Assembly: GCA_964628515.1 (NCBI GenBank)
Contig: CAZVNZ010000052.1
Coordinates: 1 to 9,746 of the forward strand
Direction of reading: 5' to 3'
Length of the DNA: 9,746 bases
DNA from: CAZVNZ01 sp964628515
GTDB taxonomy: Bacteria; Bacillota; Clostridia; Christensenellales; Christensenellaceae
Shown in pieces: positions 5,758-9,746 of the stretch (position 1 is the first letter of the stretch; every line of letters begins with the position of its first letter). The position numbers and the translations under genes are program-made. Under the pieces are notes generated by a model, which ran no database searches, had not been told where the DNA came from, and saw only the letters and a list, made by a program, of their open reading frames with translations.

Positions 5758-6243
5758 ATGGAGAATATTATTATGAAAATAGAATTAGGTGATAAACTAC
5801 AGATATTAAGAAAAAATATGAATTATAAACAAAAAGATTTTGCAGAATTTTTAAATATTCCTCAACCTTCGCTTTCTGCTTATGAAAATAGAAAAAACTC
5901 TCCTCCTTTAGAGGTATTAATTAATATAGCAAAAAAATGTAATATTTCGCTTGACTATCTTGCAGGGCTCTCTACTGATGCCGAGGTTACATCACCCCAA
6001 ACCAATACTGATATATACAAAAACAGAGCAAACCTAAATAAAGATTCAAACTCTTTTCAAGATTTAACGGATTTTGAATGCTGTAGCGAGGATTTGGCTT
6101 TTGCACTTAAAGACAACTATCACGAGTTTTCCATAGGGCTTTCTACAATTATGCATTGTGTAGCCATTGCAGAGTACGAGGGGTATTTACCCAAATTGCC
6201 TGATGAGTGGTGGACAAAAGTGGGAAACAGGTTAAATGGTTGA
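5758..6243 (+). CDS. Cro/C1-type (XRE) helix-turn-helix regulator
   Basis: This gene encodes 161 residues. Residues about 11-71 are a classic HTH_3 domain: GDKLQILRKNMNYKQKDFAEFLN, the recognition-helix region IPQPSLSAYENRKNSPP, then LEVLINIAKKCNISLDYLAGL. It should bind operator DNA as a dimer. The linker (about 72-110) is polar, and the C-terminal part (about 111-161) ends with IAEYEGYLPKLPDEWWTKVGNRLNG and might act in dimerisation or ligand sensing; I do not recognise it as a named domain. It lies 43 bases after the previous fragment. Phage repressors, ICE regulators and toxin-linked regulators share this layout, and its targets are not evident. Confidence 0.85.
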   Translation: MENIIMKIELGDKLQILRKNMNYKQKDFAEFLNIPQPSLSAYENRKNSPPLEVLINIAKKCNISLDYLAGLSTDAEVTSPQTNTDIYKNRANLNKDSNSFQDLTDFECCSEDLAFALKDNYHEFSIGLSTIMHCVAIAEYEGYLPKLPDEWWTKVGNRLNG

Positions 6244-6267
6244 ATTATTTTTTGTTTGTGGTAATAT
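6240..6267 (+). promoter_or_regulatory. possible promoter for the 6341 gene
   Basis: TTGAAT (6240-6245) and TAATAT (6262-6267) with a 16-base spacer resemble a sigma-A promoter, overlapping the regulator's stop codon. The 97-base gap before the next gene allows for a promoter, but AT-rich DNA yields such matches by chance. Confidence 0.35.
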
Positions 6268-6340
6268 ATATTTATCAAAGCATCACATTATGTATAAAAC
6301 TCTATTTTAAACAGCTATAGTATTTTAGGAAGGTATAATT

Positions 6341-7198
6341 ATGGATTGTTTTAAGACTAAACCTCAGATAGAAAAAATATATAGTATTTCAGACAATAAT
6401 TATTATGCTGTTTGTCCCGAATGCGATAACCCTATACAAATAATCGGTTTGTTTAAAAATACCGTTGAGGCAGGTAAAAAACCGTATGGTCGGCATAATA
6501 AAGGATCTATTCCGAATTTAGCCAAATATTGCGAAGATGATTATTTAATGTGCAGTTACTCAAAAACAATATGGAAAAAATCGTTTACTGTACCAAATAA
6601 ACGAAGTCATAACAGTGAAATTGCAAAACGAAATCTTGCTTTAATGAAAGCTCAGTTTGATAGGGTTATTTATTTACTTTCTAAAGATATTGATATTGAT
6701 ATCAGTTACGATTTAGCAAGGGAAATGCTAATCTCATATATTGCAGATGAGGGTTGGTTATACAGAACAGCTACAATGAATAATTTGCCGTGGACATTGC
6801 TTGAAACTTGTTGCGCAATAAAGCTATTTGGCAGAAAAATACTTCGTAATAGTGACTTGCATAAAGCACTTCAAAAAAAATGTGATAATTTGCGTTTTGA
6901 AGGAGAAGAAAACAATAAATATGTAAAGGTACTTAATCGTACTAAAACAGATTTTATAGACTTGAGCTTCATATTCTGTAACCACAAGAAAACTCTTGTT
7001 GAAGGACGGCTTGTTGAAACAATAGTATTTAGTGTTTCACAAGGGAATGCCCCTAATATCGTAGAAATATATAAAAAAAAGATAGAAATTAATACATCTT
7101 ATTTCTTAAACCATATTGTTGAATTAGTTGCTCTCGCAGATGAAAAAAGCAATAGAAACTATAATTACTTAAATATTGCCAATGAATTAATACATTAA
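6341..7198 (+). CDS. uncharacterised protein with N-terminal Cys motif
   Basis: This 285-residue protein follows AGGAAGG at 6327-6333, 7 bases before the ATG. The N-terminus has a possible zinc site: CPEC (C25, C28), H52 in the motif KPYGRHNKG, then C64 and C71. The phrase 'CPECDNPIQIIGLF ... PYGRH' looks like a conserved hypothetical that I recall from Bacillota accessory regions, but I cannot name its family. The middle (about 90-170) is predicted helical (ALMKAQFDRVIYLLSKD; AREMLISYIADEGWLYR) and the C-terminal half is mixed. No membrane segment or signal peptide is seen. It is a monocistronic gene between the regulator and a toxin-antitoxin pair, a typical accessory or defence-cargo position, but no catalytic motif supports a specific role. 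Confidence 0.65.
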   Translation: MDCFKTKPQIEKIYSISDNNYYAVCPECDNPIQIIGLFKNTVEAGKKPYGRHNKGSIPNLAKYCEDDYLMCSYSKTIWKKSFTVPNKRSHNSEIAKRNLALMKAQFDRVIYLLSKDIDIDISYDLAREMLISYIADEGWLYRTATMNNLPWTLLETCCAIKLFGRKILRNSDLHKALQKKCDNLRFEGEENNKYVKVLNRTKTDFIDLSFIFCNHKKTLVEGRLVETIVFSVSQGNAPNIVEIYKKKIEINTSYFLNHIVELVALADEKSNRNYNYLNIANELIH

Positions 7199-7214
7199 AT
7201 ATTGGTAAAAACTA

Positions 7215-7243
7215 TTGACTTTCACTCGAATATATAGTACAAT
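7215..7243 (+). promoter_or_regulatory. sigma-A promoter of the toxin-antitoxin operon
   Basis: TTGACT (7215-7220) and TACAAT (7238-7243) are separated by an ideal 17-base spacer. Transcription would start a few bases downstream, leaving a leader of about 20 bases before the antitoxin ATG. Confidence 0.8.
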
Positions 7244-7253
7244 GTACTATATA
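7231..7253. promoter_or_regulatory. operator palindrome over the -10 box
   Basis: TATATAGTAC (7231-7240) and GTACTATATA (7244-7253) are perfect 10-base arms around the 3-base spacer AAT. The palindrome covers the -10 box and the likely transcription start, so binding of the antitoxin or the antitoxin-toxin complex would block RNA polymerase. That is the usual autoregulation of RelBE operons. Confidence 0.75.
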
Positions 7254-7269
7254 GGAAGGAGATGATATT

Positions 7270-7491
7270 ATGGCATTTTCAATAAGATTAACGGAAGAGG
7301 AAAGAAATTTAGCTGAAAGTTATGCAAAGATTCATTCTATTTCAATAGGTGAAGCCTTCAAGCAAGCTTTGTTTGAAAAAATAGAAGATGAATACGATAT
7401 AGTGGTCGCAAATGAAGCCTATGGAGAATATGAAAAAAGTGGTAGAAAAAGCAGACCTATTGAAGAACTTTGGAAAGAACTCGACTTATGA
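7270..7491 (+). CDS. relB: RelB/DinJ-like ribbon-helix-helix antitoxin
   Basis: This 73-residue protein is preceded by AAGGAG at 7256-7261, 8 bases before the ATG. The N-terminus is a ribbon-helix-helix: strand AFSIRLTEEE, helix RNLAESYAKIHSI, turn SIGEAF, helix KQALFEKIEDEYD. The C-terminal part (EAYGEYEKSGRKSRPIEELWKEL) should wrap and neutralise the toxin. The sequence resembles the small DUF6290/RelB-type antitoxins of Bacillota. It is coupled to the toxin gene by an ATGA overlap. The dimer is expected to bind the palindrome at 7231-7253 and repress the operon. Confidence 0.85.
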   Translation: MAFSIRLTEEERNLAESYAKIHSISIGEAFKQALFEKIEDEYDIVVANEAYGEYEKSGRKSRPIEELWKELDL

Positions 7492-7757
7492 GTTACAGAG
7501 TGGAGACCACCGTTCGGTTTGATAAAGAATTTAAAAAACTTGACAATTATACCAAACGCATTATGAAAGCCTGGATTACAAAAAACCTTATGGGTTGCGA
7601 AAACCCAAGAGCACAGGGCAGGGCTTTAAAAGCCGACAAAAAAGGACAATGGCGATACAGAATAGGAGATTACAGGTTAATTTGCTTAATAGAGGACGAT
7701 AGGCTTATTATAACAGCACTAAATATAGGACACAGAAAAGAAATATACAAAAACTAA
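7488..7757 (+). CDS. relE: RelE/ParE-family toxin
   Basis: This gene encodes 89 residues from the ATG overlapping the antitoxin stop (ATGA); an in-frame ATG at 7470 lies inside the antitoxin gene and is less likely. The fold signature is clear: VRFDKEFKKLD at the N-terminus, an early helix, then GRALKADKKGQWRYRIGDYRLICLIEDDRLIITALNIGHRKEIYKN. Basic residues K48, K51, K52, R56, R58, R63 and R83 with Y87 occupy positions expected of RelE, where Lys/Arg and the C-terminal Tyr serve ribosome-dependent mRNA cleavage. ParE proteins (gyrase poisons) share the fold, but the conserved 'GHRxxxY' end favours RelE-type RNase activity. Together with the antitoxin it would stabilise the element by post-segregational killing or give defence against phage. 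Confidence 0.87.
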   Translation: MSYRVETTVRFDKEFKKLDNYTKRIMKAWITKNLMGCENPRAQGRALKADKKGQWRYRIGDYRLICLIEDDRLIITALNIGHRKEIYKN

Positions 7758-7769
7758 CAAAATTTGTTA
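7755..7769. promoter_or_regulatory. inverted repeat after the toxin gene
   Basis: TAACAAA (7755-7761) and TTTGTTA (7763-7769) are perfect 7-base arms around one A, starting at the toxin's stop codon. With no T run behind and a 1-base loop it is not a terminator. It lies just upstream of a TATAAT and could be an operator for the lipoprotein gene. Confidence 0.35.
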
Positions 7770-7780
7770 TATAAAAGGTG

Positions 7781-7786
7781 TATAAT
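7781..7786 (+). promoter_or_regulatory. probable -10 box for the lipoprotein gene
   Basis: A consensus TATAAT lies 40 bases before the lipoprotein ATG, preceded by GGTG. No good -35 box is found at 16-18 bases upstream, so the promoter may be weak or activator-dependent. The lipoprotein gene is otherwise supported by AAGGAGG at 7812-7818. Confidence 0.45.
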
Positions 7787-7826
7787 AAATGTATAAGAAA
7801 AGAAGTTTAGTAAGGAGGACGAGACT

Positions 7827-8726
7827 ATGAAAAAGACTTTAATAATACTTATTGCGGTAATACTAATGGCAACAGCAGCGGTGGGCTGCGCTCAAAGCGG
7901 AGCAGTCGATACAAAGCCTGCACAGACACCGACACCAACGGCTACACCCTCGGCAGAGCCTACCCACACACCGACACCTACGGCAACACCTACGCAAACT
8001 CCACAGCCTGTAAGCGTAATATTACAGGAAGTTACGGATAATACAGATTTTGAAATTCCCGATGCCTATGGAATTGTTACTTTTGATGATGATGTTGTTG
8101 TTGGAGCAGACATCATATTATATACATTATACGGTTTTGAGGATAAAGAGGGAAAGAAATATTTTAGAGCCTACGGTTATAGGACAGACCCTACAACTAA
8201 TGCTAAATACGATGAAGGCATTTACGCCATTGACGTTACGGAAACCGAGAAAGACGGTGTAAAGAGTGTTATAGTTACCTTTGATGCACTAAATGCAATG
8301 CCTGTTGATTTATCACAAGAAAAAAGCTTGTACTTAGAGAAAAAAGAAACACAGAAAAAAACGGATGCTAAAGGTACAGCGAAACCAAAGGCAGAAAAGA
8401 CAGACAGCAAAACAGCTTCGGACAAAAATACATCAAAAAGTAATGATGCAGAGATTAATAAAGCAACAGAGCCTGCACCTAAGGCAGAACAGCCTGTAGC
8501 AACACCTGCGCCTACTGCACCGCCAAAGCAAGCAGAGCCTCCGGCTACACCTGCCCCTGTTGCAACACCCGAACCGCCGAAAGCTACTCCTGCTCCACCG
8601 CCTTCGGCTACACCTGAACCCGAAGTTGACGACAGACCGAGAAATGAAAATGGATTTGTAATTCACGATGACCCGAATTTTCAACCGCCACCATTAGACC
8701 AGTGGGGAAACCCAATAATGCCATAA
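7827..8726 (+). CDS. Pro/Thr-rich surface lipoprotein
   Basis: This 299-residue protein has a lipoprotein signal peptide: MKK, a hydrophobic core, and the lipobox AAVGC with Cys21 as the lipidated residue. Residues 33-60 are two 14-residue tandem repeats containing TPTPTATP, a flexible wall-spanning linker. Residues about 62-172 form a compact domain with strands VSVILQEVT, YGIVTFDDDVVV, DIILYTLYGF, KYFRAYGYR, GIYAIDV and VKSVIVTFDAL; I cannot assign it to a family. Residues 173-215 are Lys/Thr/Ser-rich and 216-266 are an ATPAP/EPP-type second linker. The last 30 residues (NENGFVIHDDPNFQPPP ... WGNPIMP) look conserved rather than low-complexity. It would be anchored to the outer leaflet of the membrane and reach into the wall. 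The terminator at 8751 ends the transcript. Confidence 0.85.
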   Translation: MKKTLIILIAVILMATAAVGCAQSGAVDTKPAQTPTPTATPSAEPTHTPTPTATPTQTPQPVSVILQEVTDNTDFEIPDAYGIVTFDDDVVVGADIILYTLYGFEDKEGKKYFRAYGYRTDPTTNAKYDEGIYAIDVTETEKDGVKSVIVTFDALNAMPVDLSQEKSLYLEKKETQKKTDAKGTAKPKAEKTDSKTASDKNTSKSNDAEINKATEPAPKAEQPVATPAPTAPPKQAEPPATPAPVATPEPPKATPAPPPSATPEPEVDDRPRNENGFVIHDDPNFQPPPLDQWGNPIMP

Positions 8727-8750
8727 TGGGAATTGTATAATATTAGCAAC

Positions 8751-8779
8751 AAAAGAGCAAGTAGAAATTGCTCTTTTTT
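8751..8779 (+). terminator. intrinsic terminator after the lipoprotein gene
   Basis: AAAAGAGCAA (8751-8760) pairs perfectly with TTGCTCTTTT (8768-8777) around a 7-base loop, and the run of six T at 8774-8779 forms the end of the stem and the tail. It lies 25 bases after the stop codon. The A-rich arm opposite the T-run means it might work partly on the other strand, but no minus-strand gene is present. Confidence 0.8.
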
Positions 8780-8800
8780 CTTGCAAAAAAGGAGTATTTT

Positions 8801-9746
8801 ATGAAAAAAAGAAAGTTTATATATATAACTGTATTAATGCTTTTTATAGTTGCATTGATACCTATGGCAACTACATCAGCAGCAACGGAGATATATAACG
8901 GTCCTGCAATTGTAGGAATAAAGCAATCTCCTATGTATAGCGGTTTTGTTGCACAACAACCTCCAAACTGGTTGTATATGGGTCCGTATATTGCTCACGT
9001 AAAACACAATGGTGTTTTAGGTATGGCAAGTGTTCCAACATTTATTGACTATAAAACAAACAAAATGGTATACAGCTTACGGAATTATGTAGATGACGTA
9101 ACAGCAAGAGGTTACACAAAAGAAGGTTGGAGGGCATTTGAATATAACTCCGATGGCTCAATAGGTAATGTAAGTACATACATCACTTATCAGCCTGCAA
9201 GTGCTATTCCCCAAGTGCAAGGCAAAGTAGGATTTAGAGCAGGATATTCAGACCCTAATCATTTGAAACTTTTAGAATATCCCTCTTCTCAATATTCAGG
9301 ATTGTATGCATCGGATATGTACGCAGTGGAATTAGATTACGAAATTCCGCAAAAGATAGGTGGGCAAGTTTGTATTGGTACACAAATAATTTGTAATACA
9401 GATGACGAAGGTAGGCTATGGTCGGGAAACAATGTAATGGGACTGGGTACGGCTACTTATCCTAATTTAGTAGTTGGAGATGCAAGAATATCTACCGACA
9501 AACAAGAGTATTATGAAGGAGAAAATATTACAGTAACCGTTACTGTTTTAAATGACGGCGATTTTAACTCAAGACCTTTAGGCGAGCATCCAAGCGGTAT
9601 ATCAAATAAAATTGGTTTAACTCTTACTGCTAACGGTAATACATATTTTAGCAAAGATGAAAATATGGACGGAATTGCAAAAAATGGCGGAACAGCAACA
9701 TATACATTTAATATTACGGCACCGTCGGTTAGTGCAAATACATCAT
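8801..9746 (+). CDS. secreted surface protein with CARDB-like domain, 5' part
   Basis: The frame stays open from the ATG at 8801 (an AAGGAG-type site lies just upstream, ending at 8793) to the window's end, giving 315 codons; the gene continues beyond. The signal peptide is MKKRKF, a hydrophobic stretch to about residue 22, and a likely cleavage after TSA (27/28). The next 200 residues are rich in aromatic residues and Gly and match no family I can name. From about residue 222 the text YPNLVVGDARI, then EYYEGENITVTVTVLNDGDF, resembles a CARDB-type immunoglobulin-like domain of bacterial surface adhesion proteins. Two cysteines (about residues 190 and 197, VCIGTQIICN) could form a disulfide. 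No sortase or other anchor can be judged because the C-terminus is missing. It sits after the lipoprotein's terminator, so it needs its own promoter or read-through. Confidence 0.8.
   Translation, partial: MKKRKFIYITVLMLFIVALIPMATTSAATEIYNGPAIVGIKQSPMYSGFVAQQPPNWLYMGPYIAHVKHNGVLGMASVPTFIDYKTNKMVYSLRNYVDDVTARGYTKEGWRAFEYNSDGSIGNVSTYITYQPASAIPQVQGKVGFRAGYSDPNHLKLLEYPSSQYSGLYASDMYAVELDYEIPQKIGGQVCIGTQIICNTDDEGRLWSGNNVMGLGTATYPNLVVGDARISTDKQEYYEGENITVTVTVLNDGDFNSRPLGEHPSGISNKIGLTLTANGNTYFSKDENMDGIAKNGGTATYTFNITAPSVSANTS

Noticed and set aside
7755..7769. Terminator after the toxin gene
   Set aside because: A 1-base loop and no T run after the palindrome exclude a functional intrinsic terminator.
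8433..8684. Minus-strand frame rich in Arg and Cys inside the lipoprotein gene
   Set aside because: It is the antisense of the Pro/Ala-rich linker, with composition explained by that repeat.

Overview
The window looks like part of a mobile or extrachromosomal element from a low-GC Bacillota (Clostridia-type) bacterium. The evidence is the AT-rich composition, strong Shine-Dalgarno sites (AGGAGG/GGAGG), genes that all lie on the + strand with ATGA-type overlaps, and gene families typical of clostridial plasmids, integrative conjugative elements and prophages. A run of exactly 100 N (5341-5440) is an assembly gap, so this is a draft scaffold, possibly metagenomic. Host and element type are inferred, because no integrase, relaxase or replication gene lies in the window.

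Positions 1-950 hold the 3' part of an actin-like segregation ATPase (ParM type) followed by a small ParR-like centromere-binding protein. Positions 968-3239 form a tightly packed set: three small membrane proteins, a 310-residue protein built from 29-residue helical repeats centred on a QM motif, and a small PD-(D/E)XK nuclease-like protein of the MmcB kind. Positions 3281-3901 encode a conserved element protein whose C-terminal glycine-rich loop recalls RAMP (Cas5/6/7-like) proteins. It is followed by a non-coding tract (3919-4046) of degenerate pentamers with consensus GCNNN, the most unusual DNA-level structure here.

Positions 4074-5222 carry a DUF4031-like protein and two tandem pseudopilin-like proteins (the first DUF4320-like), which suggest a Tad/type IV pilus-like surface or conjugation apparatus. 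The gap then cuts one or two genes (5234-5340 and 5441-5714). After it come a Cro/C1-type regulator (5758-6243), an uncharacterised Cys-containing protein (6341-7198), and a RelBE-type toxin-antitoxin operon (7270-7757) with a clear promoter and a perfect 10-bp inverted-repeat operator over its -10 box.

The end of the window encodes an exported layer: a Pro/Thr-rich lipoprotein (7827-8726) closed by a good intrinsic terminator, then the start of a secreted protein with a CARDB-like adhesion domain (8801 to beyond the window). Together the content reads as element maintenance (ParMR, RelBE), a conserved element core (repeat protein, nuclease, RAMP-like protein, DUF4031) and a cell-surface module (pseudopilins, lipoprotein, CARDB protein).
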